Origin: Streptomyces sp. TLI_053
GTDB lineage: Bacteria; Actinomycetota; Actinomycetes; Streptomycetales; Streptomycetaceae
Assembly: GCF_900105395.1 (NCBI RefSeq)
Contig: NZ_LT629775.1
Coordinates: 4,424,001 to 4,488,000, forward strand
Length of the DNA: 64,000 bases
Reading direction: 5' to 3'
In this document: positions 19,699 to 27,446 of the stretch, piece after piece
How positions within the stretch are numbered: the first letter of the stretch is position 1
Layout: each line of letters opens with the position of its first letter
Notes under the pieces: generated by a model
The model's input: only the letters and a program-made list of their open reading frames with translations
The model's database searches: none
What the model was told of the DNA's origin: nothing
Made by a program: the position numbers and the translations under genes

Positions 19699-20217
19699 AT
19701 GAAGATCCGCAACGGGGGTCCCGAAGACATCCCCGACATCCTGTCCCTGCTCGACGGCGCCGTGGAGTGGCTGACCGCCCAGGGCCGTACCCGCCAGTGG
19801 GGCGACCACTCGTTCAGCGGCACCCCGGCCCGGGTCGAGCGCATCGGCAAGTACGGCCGCGAGCCGTTCCTGATCCGGCTCGCGGTCGACGACGAGGGCC
19901 GCACCGTCGGCTCCTGCGTGCTGTCCGAGGAGCGGCCCGAGTGCGCCACCCCGGTGGACGAGCCCGAGCTGTACATCCGGAACCTGGTGACCGACCGGTC
20001 CCGCAAGGGCTCCGGCATCGGCGCCGCGCTGATCGCCGACGCCCTCGACGAGGCGCGCCGGCGCGGCATCGGCCTGCTGCGGGTGGACTGCTTCGCGGGC
20101 GGCGACCGCAAGCTGGTCGGCCAGTACCGGGCGCTCGGCTTCACCGAGACCGAGTCCTTCGAGGTCGAGCAGCCGGCCGGGCTCTGGCAGGGGCAGATCC
20201 TGGCGATCCGGCTCTGA
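19699..20217 (+). CDS. GNAT-family N-acetyltransferase
   Basis: 172 aa, ATG at 19699. A single GNAT domain: the N-terminal MKIRNGGPEDIPDILSLLD, beta strands carrying VGSCVLSE, and the acetyl-CoA loop in YIRNLVTDRSRKGSGIGAAL (residues about 93-112; the R-x-x-G-x-G/A pattern reads RKGSGIG). The segment RVDCFAGGDRKLVGQYRALGF is the usual C-terminal half. Substrate unknown. It is divergent from thpR and convergent with the MFS gene, with a strong shared terminator in between. Confidence 0.88.
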   Translation: MKIRNGGPEDIPDILSLLDGAVEWLTAQGRTRQWGDHSFSGTPARVERIGKYGREPFLIRLAVDDEGRTVGSCVLSEERPECATPVDEPELYIRNLVTDRSRKGSGIGAALIADALDEARRRGIGLLRVDCFAGGDRKLVGQYRALGFTETESFEVEQPAGLWQGQILAIRL

Positions 20218-20274
20218 CCCGGATCGGCGGTCCGGCTCCGGAACGGGCCGCCGGTCCGGCTCCGGAACGGCCGT

Positions 20275-20309
20275 CGGCCCCGGAGCGCCGTCCTGGCGCT
20301 CCGGGGCCG
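20275..20309. terminator. Bidirectional terminator between GNAT and MFS genes
   Basis: CGGCCCCGGAGCGCC pairs perfectly with its complement over a 5-nt loop (15-bp stem) between two convergent genes. The flanks carry short duplications (CGGTCCGGCTCCGGAACGG twice at about 20228-20270). Confidence 0.8.
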
Positions 20310-20358
20310 ATCCGCTGTCAGCGGGGGCCGACCCGCCGTCAGCGGGTCCGGTCCGTCG

Positions 20359-21903
20359 TCAGCAGGCGGTGGCCAGCTCCGGCGTGACGCCGACGGGCGT
20401 CCGCGGCACCAGGGCGACGACGCGGCCGCCCCGCCCCGGGTGCAGGTCCAGCCGCAGCCGCAGCTCGGCGCTGCGGGCCAGCACCAGGCCGACCGCGGTG
20501 GCCGCCAGTGCCGAGACCAGGCCGCAGGCCAGCAGCCCGAGCCGGGGCCCGTACGAGGCGGTGACCCAGCCCACGATCGGCGCCCCGATCGGCGTGCCGC
20601 CGGTGAAGACCAGCACCAGCAGGCCCATCACCCGGCCCCGCATCGCCGGCTCGGTGCCCAGCTGCAGAGCGGCGTTGACCGAGGTGTTGAAGCTCAGCCC
20701 GAACACCCCGATCAGGGTGAGCAGCAGCGCGAAGGTCCAGTAGCCGGGCGCGAACGCCGCCAGCACCTCCAGCGCGCCGAAGCCGAGGGCGGCGGCGACG
20801 AGCCTGCGCAGCCTGGGCGCGCCCCGGCGGGCCGCGATCAGGGCACCGGCCAGCGAACCGACCGCCATCGCGGTGTTCAGCAGGCCGTACTGCCCGGCGC
20901 CGACGTGGAACTCCGTGGCGAAACCGGACAGCAGGGTCGGGAAGTTGAACCCGAAGGTGCCGATGAAGCCGGCCAGCACCATCGGCCAGAACAGCTCCGG
21001 CCGTTCCTTGACGTACCGCAGCCCCTCCCGCAGCTGGCCCTTCTCCCGGGCGATCGGCTCGGTCGGGCGCAGTTCGCTCCCGCGCATGGCGAGCAGTCCG
21101 CCGATGACGGCGGCGAAGGACAGCGCGTTCACCGCGAACGCCCAGCCGCTGCCGACCGCGGCGATCAGCAGGCCCGCGACGGCGGGTCCGACCAGCCGGG
21201 CGGTCTGGAAGTTGGCGGCGTTCAGGCTGACGGCGTTGGCGAGGTGCTTCGGGCCGACCATCTCGGAGACGAAGGCCTGCCGGGCCGGGTTGTCGACCAC
21301 GGTGACCAGGCCGAGCAGCAGCGCGAACGCGTAGACGTAGTACGGCGTCACGACGCCGGCCACGGTCAGCACGGCGAGGCCGGCGGCCAGCAGGCCCATC
21401 GCGCCCTGGGTGGCGATCAGCAGCTTGCGCTTGGGCAGCCGGTCGGCGAGCACTCCGCCGAAGAGACCGAGCAGCAGCATCGGCAGGAACTGCATCGCGG
21501 TGGTGATGCCGACCGCGAGCGGGCTGCCGGTGAGGCTCAGGACCAGCCAGTCCTGGGCGATGCGCTGCATCCAGGTCCCGGTGTTGGACACCACCTGGCC
21601 GGCGAAGTAGTAGCGGTAGTTGCGAACGCTCAGTGAGCTGAACATCCCCCCGGGCCTGGTGAACCGGGCTCCGGTCGGCGAGTCCGCCGTCCTCGGGGAC
21701 GTGGCCGCGCGGCTGCGGCCGGGAGCGGCGGGATCCTCCGCCGCGGTGCGTTCGTCGGGGTCGTCGTCGCCGTTGCCCGGCAGCCCCGTGGGGGCGGGTG
21801 CCTGGGTCTCGGCGGCCGCGGCGCTCGCCGCGGCGGTGTCGGTGGTCTGCTCGTCGGTCCGGGTACGGGTGGCGGCTGCGGTGGCGGCGGCCGGCGGTGT
21901 CAC
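20359..21903 (-). CDS. MFS transporter (EntS-like/MFS_3)
   Basis: 514 aa from a GTG at 21903. About 85 N-terminal residues are Ala/Thr/Pro-rich and probably disordered; the membrane part starts at SLSVRNYRYYFAGQVVSNTGTWMQ, the signature of the MFS_3 exporters (the loop RIAQDWLVLSLTGS follows), and has the motif GLFGGVLADRLPKRKLL between helices 2 and 3. About 12 transmembrane helices are recognisable. Members export drugs or siderophores using the proton gradient. The gene follows a MarR gene on the same strand by about 120 bases, suggesting MarR-controlled efflux. The substrate is unknown. Confidence 0.9.
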   Translation of the reverse strand: MTPPAAATAAATRTRTDEQTTDTAAASAAAAETQAPAPTGLPGNGDDDPDERTAAEDPAAPGRSRAATSPRTADSPTGARFTRPGGMFSSLSVRNYRYYFAGQVVSNTGTWMQRIAQDWLVLSLTGSPLAVGITTAMQFLPMLLLGLFGGVLADRLPKRKLLIATQGAMGLLAAGLAVLTVAGVVTPYYVYAFALLLGLVTVVDNPARQAFVSEMVGPKHLANAVSLNAANFQTARLVGPAVAGLLIAAVGSGWAFAVNALSFAAVIGGLLAMRGSELRPTEPIAREKGQLREGLRYVKERPELFWPMVLAGFIGTFGFNFPTLLSGFATEFHVGAGQYGLLNTAMAVGSLAGALIAARRGAPRLRRLVAAALGFGALEVLAAFAPGYWTFALLLTLIGVFGLSFNTSVNAALQLGTEPAMRGRVMGLLVLVFTGGTPIGAPIVGWVTASYGPRLGLLACGLVSALAATAVGLVLARSAELRLRLDLHPGRGGRVVALVPRTPVGVTPELATAC

Positions 21904-22024
21904 AGTGGTCTCCCCTCGCGGCGCGGCGGCCGGTGCTCCGGCCGTCGCGCTCCTGGTGTCTGTCCTGGGTCCTGCGGTAATGCGTTTCTCCTTCGTCCTC
22001 CGGCGGCTACCGGAATCGATCTGC

Positions 22025-22459
22025 CTAGAGGTGTGCGAGCTTGTAGAGCACGGGCGCGGCCTCGCGGAGCTTCGCCCACTCCTCCTCGTCGAGTCCCTCG
22101 GCGAGTTCGGCGAGCCAGGCGTTCCGGCGGCTGCGGGACTCCGCCAGGATCGTCTCGGCCTCCTCGGTACTGCTGACGACCACCTGACGGCGGTCCTCCG
22201 GGTGCGGCTCGCGCCGCACCAGGCCCTTCTCCTCCAGCATCGCGACGATCCTGGTCATCGAGGGCGGCTGCACGTGCTCCTTCCGGGCGAGCTCGCCCGG
22301 TGTGGCCTTCCCGCACCGGGCGAGGGTGCCCAGCACCCCGATCTCGGTGGGGCTGAGCGACTCCTCGACCCGCTGGTGACGCAGTCGACGGGAGAGGCGC
22401 ATGGCGGACGATCGCAGCTGACTGATGGCTGCGAGGTCCTGCTCGGACATCTCGGGCAT
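22025..22459 (-). CDS. MarR-family regulator
   Basis: 144 aa, ATG at 22459. Winged helix-turn-helix: LSPTEIGVLGTLARCGKATPGELA, then QPPSMTRIVAMLEEKGLV and the wing RREPHPEDRRQVVVS (quoted in parts), with dimerisation helices at both ends. Members repress efflux genes and respond to phenolic ligands or oxidants; no regulatory cysteine in the usual place apart from C49 or so in LARCGK. It heads the marR-MFS pair, with an inverted repeat at its promoter. Confidence 0.9.
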   Translation of the reverse strand: MPEMSEQDLAAISQLRSSAMRLSRRLRHQRVEESLSPTEIGVLGTLARCGKATPGELARKEHVQPPSMTRIVAMLEEKGLVRREPHPEDRRQVVVSSTEEAETILAESRSRRNAWLAELAEGLDEEEWAKLREAAPVLYKLAHL

Positions 22460-22463
22460 GGTG

Positions 22464-22491
22464 TTTAGCTTACGTCATTACTCTCGCTAAA
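22464..22491. promoter_or_regulatory. Inverted repeat at the marR promoter
   Basis: TTTAGC and GCTAAA, separated by 16 bases, sit directly upstream of the marR start in an AT-rich stretch that contrasts with the flanking DNA. This is a likely autoregulatory MarR operator. Confidence 0.55.
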
Positions 22492-22621
22492 GAAAATTGG
22501 TTTCCGTTCGCCCGCATCACGGCCTCCCGACCGGGGTACGCGCGCGAGGTTGCGGACGGGGTGCCCGCGCGGGACGAGAGCGGGGTGGGCGCGCGGGGAA
22601 CGGGCGCGGGACGAGAGCGGG

Positions 22622-24385
22622 TCAGCGCCGGGTGTCCACCGCCGCGAGACCGTCCGGCATGCCCAGCACCAGCAGCGTGCCGGCCAGCACCAGCGACCAC
22701 ACCTCCGAGCCGGTCCGCAGGTCCAGCACCCCGCCCGTCCCCAGGTCCCGCACCCGGACGAAGCCGTCCGACCAGGCCGCCGCCACCACCGGACCGGCCG
22801 CCGTCGCCCCGGCCGCCACCGCCGTCACCGGACAGCCCCGGCGGTCGGACGGCTCGGGCATCGGCGCCGAACGCGGCCCCCAGAGCCGCACCGCGCCGTC
22901 GAAACCACCGCTCACCAGCAGCGGGATCTCCGGATCGGACAGCGGCCCGCCGCCCAGCGCGGTACCGGCCAGGGCCGTCACCGGCCCGTGGTGCAGCCGC
23001 TCGCTCAGCACCTTGCCGTCCTCGAACCAGTGCACCGCGCCGGCCGCGTCGCCGAGGGCCGGCGCGGAGTCCGCCAGACCGCCGACCGCCGCCACCGCGC
23101 TCAGGTCCCCGGCGGCCGCGCCCACCGCGTCCAGCGCCGCCGTCAGCCCGTACGGTTCCAGGCCCGGCCGGGGCTCGGCCGGCACCACCAGCTCCGGCCG
23201 CCCCCAGGCATCGAGCAGCACCGCGGAACCGCCCGCCGTCACCGCCAGCCCCCGCAGCGGGCGCGGCGAGGGCACCACCAGCGCGCCCACGCGACGGCCG
23301 GTGGCGGCGTCGAAGCTCCGCACCGAACCGGTCGGACCGGCCACCAGCACCTGCCCCGCGTACGGCCCCGCGCCGGCCGCGAGTGCCACCGCCGGTCCCG
23401 GCCAGTCCCGGTCGACGCCCTCCCAGCGGGCCCAGCGCCCGGCCCAGGGCCCGGGCAGCTGCGCCAGCACGGCCGCGGCCGCCGCGGCGGCGGTGTCCCC
23501 GCCCAACAGCCGGGTGCGCAGCACCGCCGCCCGCACCGCCGGGTCCGGCTCCTCGATCACCGCCGGCCCGGCGGCCCGCCAGGCCCTGGCCAGCGCGTCG
23601 TCCCGCCGCTCGACCGCCGCGGTCACCGGGACGGGGCGGGCGAGCGCGTAGAGCAGCGGGTCGGCGGCCAGCGGGCCGGGGTCCGCCGCCACCGTCGTCC
23701 AGAGCGCCGACAGGGCCTCCTCGCCGAGCGAGCGGAGCTCGGTCCCGGGCGGCGGCGGCAACGGGGCGGGCGGGACGGCGGGCTCGCCGAGGACCGGTCC
23801 GGGCAGCGGGTAGGCGGCCGGGTCGCCGCCCCGCTCCACCGCCCAGGCGGCGAACCGCGCGGCGTCCGTCCACTGCGGCTCGCCGAGGTCCAGCACGGCC
23901 GGGGCGGGCACGGCGGTGAACGACCGGGCGGCCGGGCCGTTCGTCGCCGCCCCGACCACCAGCCGCACCCCGGGCAGCCGCAGCAGCGGGTCGAGCAGCT
24001 CGGTCACCAGGGCGGCCGGGTCCTCCGCCAGGTCCAGCCCGGGCACGCAGAGCACGGTCGGCCGGCCGTCGGCCGCGATCGCCGCGACCAGCGGGCCCGG
24101 GGCGTGCGCGACCAGGTCGAGCTGTTGCCCCAGCGACCAGACGGCCGTCCGCACGGTGGCACCGGCGGCGGGCAGCACCGCGTGGATCCGCCGCCCGCCC
24201 GGAGTGTCGGCCCCGGTGCAGCCGCGCACCAGCCAGGCCAGCAGGTGCGACTTGCCGGACCCGGGCGGCCCGGCGACCCGGCACAGCCGCGGCGCCCGCG
24301 GGTCGTCCAGCCAGCCCAGCAACGCCATCCCGGCCGGCCTGCGGCCCGCCCCCAGCCGCGGCATCCGCGGCCCGCTCCCCGCCAT
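22622..24385 (-). CDS. P-loop (STAND-like) NTPase with beta-propeller-like C-terminus
   Basis: 587 aa. The N-terminal part has a clear Walker A (VAGPPGSGKSHLLAWLV, residues about 36-52) and a Walker B-like PTVLCVPGLD. After a helical middle region, the C-terminal half from about residue 345 shows degenerate WD40-like units (PVTALAGTAL, LLVSGGFDGAVRLWG, VVAAAWSDGFVRVRDLGTG). It resembles STAND-type signalling ATPases. It is the last gene of the deaminase/SUKH-4 operon, 72 bases after the preceding gene. The two genes together look like pieces of one larger protein family architecture. Function unknown; association with toxin or immunity function is inferred from context. Confidence 0.75.
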   Translation of the reverse strand: MAGSGPRMPRLGAGRRPAGMALLGWLDDPRAPRLCRVAGPPGSGKSHLLAWLVRGCTGADTPGGRRIHAVLPAAGATVRTAVWSLGQQLDLVAHAPGPLVAAIAADGRPTVLCVPGLDLAEDPAALVTELLDPLLRLPGVRLVVGAATNGPAARSFTAVPAPAVLDLGEPQWTDAARFAAWAVERGGDPAAYPLPGPVLGEPAVPPAPLPPPPGTELRSLGEEALSALWTTVAADPGPLAADPLLYALARPVPVTAAVERRDDALARAWRAAGPAVIEEPDPAVRAAVLRTRLLGGDTAAAAAAAVLAQLPGPWAGRWARWEGVDRDWPGPAVALAAGAGPYAGQVLVAGPTGSVRSFDAATGRRVGALVVPSPRPLRGLAVTAGGSAVLLDAWGRPELVVPAEPRPGLEPYGLTAALDAVGAAAGDLSAVAAVGGLADSAPALGDAAGAVHWFEDGKVLSERLHHGPVTALAGTALGGGPLSDPEIPLLVSGGFDGAVRLWGPRSAPMPEPSDRRGCPVTAVAAGATAAGPVVAAAWSDGFVRVRDLGTGGVLDLRTGSEVWSLVLAGTLLVLGMPDGLAAVDTRR

Positions 24386-24457
24386 GTCCTGCTTCCCTCT
24401 CCCCGTGCTGCCGTGCCGCCGTACTGCCGTGCGGCCCCGTCGAACTCCGTGCCCGGC

Positions 24458-25297
24458 TCAGCCTCGCCGCTCGGCCACGCTGATCATCAGTGCCTTGATC
24501 CCGCTCTCCCGGGACTCGGCCGTGTCGCCGTAGTCGAAGCTGTGGGTGAACTCCGCCTGCGGGAACTCCCGCGCCAGCCAGCGCGCGCAGTAGTGGCCGG
24601 GCATCATGCACGGCTCCAGCTCGCAGTACACCCGGACGACCTGCTCGGCCTCCACGCCCTCGGCCCGCAGCCGGTGCCAGAGCGCCTCCTCGGGGTGCAG
24701 CAGACCGGGGCCGCCCACCTCGGTGACGATCCGCTTCGCGCCCTGCCCGTCCACCACCTCGAACGCCGCCGAGGAGTCGATGTTCAACGGCCGCCGCAGG
24801 TCGTCCAGCACCCGCGGCCACCAGCCCTCGCGGTCGTCGAAGGCGGTCGGGTCCGCGGCCAGCAGGCCCTGCCGCAGCTCCCGGTAGGCCGCCAGCGCCA
24901 GGTCCGGCCGGTCCACCCCGGCGACCGCCGGCAGCAGCCGGTCGAGCAGCAGCAGTCCCGCCGCGAACGCCGCCGCGCTGCCGCTCACCGGCAGGTCCAG
25001 CGGCTCGGCCCCCGGCAGTACCGCCCGGACCGACCGGTCCGGCGCGAAGTACAGCTCGGCCCCGCCGTCCGTCCCGATCCGCAACTGCGCCGCCGCCGGC
25101 CCGGCGTCCGCCCCGGCCCACTCCCCCACCGACAGCGGATCGTCCTCCTCCGCCGCCCGGAAGTACGGCCCGACCTGCACCGGAAGCCCCGGATGCCGCA
25201 ACGGCCCGGCCGGCGCGATCGGCAGGGCCCGCAGCCCGCGCGGCCCGAAGTGCGCCAGCAGCGCCGCCGCCAGCTCGTCGTCCCTGTCCGCGTTCAC
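24458..25297 (-). CDS. SUKH-4-like/nucleic acid deaminase two-domain protein
   Basis: 279 aa from the ATG at 25297. Residues 1-150 have the pattern of SUKH-4 immunity domains (HFGPRGLRAL, HPGLPVQVGPYF, AELYFAPDRSVRAVLP). Residues about 175-275 form a deaminase-type zinc domain with HPE at 201-203 and a PC-x6-C pair at C230 and C237 (ELEPCMMPGHYCARWL), followed by FDYGDT. The deaminase part is the same general type as in the putative toxin at 26472-27446. A fusion of an immunity-like and an effector-like fold in one protein is unusual. The cytosolic protein may be a bystander enzyme or a decoy; this is inference. It is co-directional with the toxin operon at a 16-base spacing. Confidence 0.75.
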   Translation of the reverse strand: MNADRDDELAAALLAHFGPRGLRALPIAPAGPLRHPGLPVQVGPYFRAAEEDDPLSVGEWAGADAGPAAAQLRIGTDGGAELYFAPDRSVRAVLPGAEPLDLPVSGSAAAFAAGLLLLDRLLPAVAGVDRPDLALAAYRELRQGLLAADPTAFDDREGWWPRVLDDLRRPLNIDSSAAFEVVDGQGAKRIVTEVGGPGLLHPEEALWHRLRAEGVEAEQVVRVYCELEPCMMPGHYCARWLAREFPQAEFTHSFDYGDTAESRESGIKALMISVAERRG

Positions 25298-25313
25298 GTT
25301 CGAACCGGCCCTC

Positions 25314-25880
25314 TCATGTCATGTGGTACGAGGAGTCCATGAAGACGTTCCAGAACTGCGTGCCGTCCCCGAACGGCACCTCGTCCCAGCGCTCCATGCC
25401 CTCCCGGACGCATTCCTCGGCGTTGACCCAGTCGTAGGGCGTCGGCCGCTCCTCGGGCGTCGGCTTCTCCACTTCGATCTTGTACACCAGGTAGGACAGC
25501 GAGGAGATGTCCCGGTGGATCAGCTCGTACTCCTCGTCGGCGTCCGGGTCGCAGACCCAGATCGTCCCGTCGTCGAGGTTGAGGAAGACGAACCCTCCGT
25601 ACAGCTCACCCAGCTGCCGCAGCCGCCCGTGTTCCGTCTCGACCAGCGAGTCGGTCAACGGCCGGGCGAACGCCCAGTCCGGGTTGTCCGGACGCCGGTC
25701 CGCGAGCTCCTCCAGGATCCGGAACAGCCCGTTGGAGAACGGCACCCCGATCTCGGTCACGAAGCGCACGGCGTCCGCGTCCCCGGACCAGAGCTCGGCC
25801 GCCACCTCGGGCCGGAACCGCAGCATCGAACCCGGCGGCAGGCCCCGCTCGACCGCCCGCCAGTCGATCGGCACCAGCAC
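25314..25880 (-). CDS. SUKH-4 family immunity protein (copy 2)
   Basis: 188 aa from a GTG at 25880. SUKH-4 immunity proteins bind and neutralise toxins of polymorphic-toxin systems in the cytosol. The central block FVTEIGVPFSNGLFRILEELADR, the LNLDDGTIWVCDPD strand pair and the SSLSYLVYK segment are shared almost residue by residue with copy 1 at 25895-26455 (quoted in parts). The pair is clearly a tandem duplication. The DNA spacing is 14 bases to copy 1 and 16 bases to the next gene, so all are one transcript. Confidence 0.88.
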   Translation of the reverse strand: MLVPIDWRAVERGLPPGSMLRFRPEVAAELWSGDADAVRFVTEIGVPFSNGLFRILEELADRRPDNPDWAFARPLTDSLVETEHGRLRQLGELYGGFVFLNLDDGTIWVCDPDADEEYELIHRDISSLSYLVYKIEVEKPTPEERPTPYDWVNAEECVREGMERWDEVPFGDGTQFWNVFMDSSYHMT

Positions 25881-25894
25881 CTACCGGCCCCCGC

Positions 25895-26455
25895 TCACAG
25901 GGTGGCCCAGGTGTCGAGGAACATCGCCCAGAACTCGCTCTTGAACGGCAGCGCGTCCCAGCGCTCCATGCCCTCCCGGACGATCTCCTCGACCGCGGCC
26001 CAGTCGTTGGGGTCCGGGCGCTCGTCGGGGCCCGGACGCTCGACCTCGAACTTGTAGACGAGGTAGCTCAGGGAGGAGACGTCCCCGTGGACCAGCTCGT
26101 ACTCGATCTCGGCGTCCGGGTCCGAGACCCAGATCGTGCCGTCGCCGAGGTGCGCGTACACCGTCGCCTGGAAGAGGCTGCCCAGCGGCTGCAGCCGGCC
26201 GTGTTCCGTGTCGACCGGTGAGGAGTCCCAGGTCTCGAAGGCGTGGGCCGGGGTGGCCGGGTCCCGGTCCGCGAACTCCTCCAGGATCCGGAAGAGCCCG
26301 TTGGAGAACGGGATCCCGATCTCGGTCACGAAGCGCGCGCCGTCGCCCTCGGGCCAGATCCGCGCCGCCACCTCGGGGCGGAACCGCAGCAGGTCGCCGG
26401 GCGTGGCCCGCTCCACGACCACGGGCCACTCAATCCCTACCAGCACCTCGTCCAT
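25895..26455 (-). CDS. SUKH-4 family immunity protein (copy 1)
   Basis: 186 aa from the ATG at 26455; the open frame upstream of it overlaps the toxin gene and is rejected. The protein is predominantly acidic, with VTEIGIPFSNGLFRILEE, HLGDGTIWVSDPDAEIEYE and VSSLSYLVYKFEVE blocks typical of SUKH-4. It directly follows the deaminase toxin gene by 16 bases, the classical toxin-then-immunity order, so it is the best candidate for the cognate immunity protein. Confidence 0.88.
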   Translation of the reverse strand: MDEVLVGIEWPVVVERATPGDLLRFRPEVAARIWPEGDGARFVTEIGIPFSNGLFRILEEFADRDPATPAHAFETWDSSPVDTEHGRLQPLGSLFQATVYAHLGDGTIWVSDPDAEIEYELVHGDVSSLSYLVYKFEVERPGPDERPDPNDWAAVEEIVREGMERWDALPFKSEFWAMFLDTWATL

Positions 26456-26471
26456 CCTTCGTTCCCGGCCG

Positions 26472-27446
26472 TCACAGACCCTTGGCCTTCTTCTTCGCGG
26501 CCGAGGCCGTCTTGTCCTGCTGCCCCTGCGCGTCGAAGTCCTTGCTGCCCATCGTGCCACCGTGCTGCCCTGCGGCGTGGTCCTGCTCGAGCTGTTTCAG
26601 GTAGGCCTTGTGCGCCCAGTCCCGGTCGTTCGCCGGGATCTTGTTGTCGTAGGCGACGCCGTGGGTGACCTTCAGGTCGGGGTTCTGGGACTCGAAGTGC
26701 CGGCCCAGCCAACGCTGGCAGTTCGGGCCCGCCTGGCAGGGCTCCCGCTCGGTGTAGAGCTCCCGGACGTTGCCCGCCTTGTCCCCGAGCAGCGGCTTCC
26801 CGATCGAGCGCTCCGAGTGGCTCCGGTTGTAGTCGCTCCGGCCGACCAGGATGAACTCGCCCTTCTCGTCCCGGTACCGGAGCGAGGCGTAGTTCTTGCC
26901 GCCGTAGTCGCCCTGCGCCCGCCGGACCTCCTCCACCGCCCGGGAGAGTTCGTCCGGCTTGTCGATCCGCTGGCTGACGACCTTCTCGTCCTGCTTCTGC
27001 TTCCCCTCGTCGTCCGTGTCGGACTTCTTGTACTTCTTCGCGTTGTGGTACTTGTCCAGCTCCGCCTTGGTCGGGTCCTTGACGTTGGTCCCGTCCAGGA
27101 CGGTCTTGAGGGACGCGTCCGGGTTCTGCAGGTCGACCAGCTTGCCGTCCTTGATCTCCTGGACCCGGCCGTCGTCGTGGATGTAGTACTTCCGGGGCGC
27201 CGGCTTCGCCCCGTCACCGCCCGCGCCGCTACCGGTCTTGGGCGGTTCGGCGGCCTTGTCCTTGGCCTTGCCGTCGAAGTCGTCGGCGGTGTGGTGGTCG
27301 TTGTCCTTGTGGTGCTTGGCGGTCTTGTTGAGGTTGTCGCCCGCCTGCTTGTACATCTTCTTCGCGGCCTTGCCCATGTCGTCCGACAGGGTCTTGCCGA
27401 GCTTGGTCGCGACGTTCTTGAGCGCCTTGACGGTGGGATCGCTCAC
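26472..27446 (-). CDS. Deaminase-domain toxin of a polymorphic-toxin system
   Basis: 324 aa from a GTG at 27446, overlapping the upstream gene by 4 nt. Residues 1-150 are Lys/Asp/Gly-rich and low in complexity, like a linker region. The C-terminal 150 residues carry a deaminase-type site: HSE at 210-212 and a PC-x5-C pair at C237 and C243 (YTEREPCQAGPNCQRWL). From memory this resembles XOO_2897/BURPS668_1122-type nucleic-acid deaminase toxins, which edit DNA, RNA or nucleotides in target cells. No signal peptide is present, so export would depend on the carrier encoded directly upstream. Two SUKH-4 immunity genes follow. Activity is not demonstrated. Confidence 0.8.
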   Translation of the reverse strand: MSDPTVKALKNVATKLGKTLSDDMGKAAKKMYKQAGDNLNKTAKHHKDNDHHTADDFDGKAKDKAAEPPKTGSGAGGDGAKPAPRKYYIHDDGRVQEIKDGKLVDLQNPDASLKTVLDGTNVKDPTKAELDKYHNAKKYKKSDTDDEGKQKQDEKVVSQRIDKPDELSRAVEEVRRAQGDYGGKNYASLRYRDEKGEFILVGRSDYNRSHSERSIGKPLLGDKAGNVRELYTEREPCQAGPNCQRWLGRHFESQNPDLKVTHGVAYDNKIPANDRDWAHKAYLKQLEQDHAAGQHGGTMGSKDFDAQGQQDKTASAAKKKAKGL

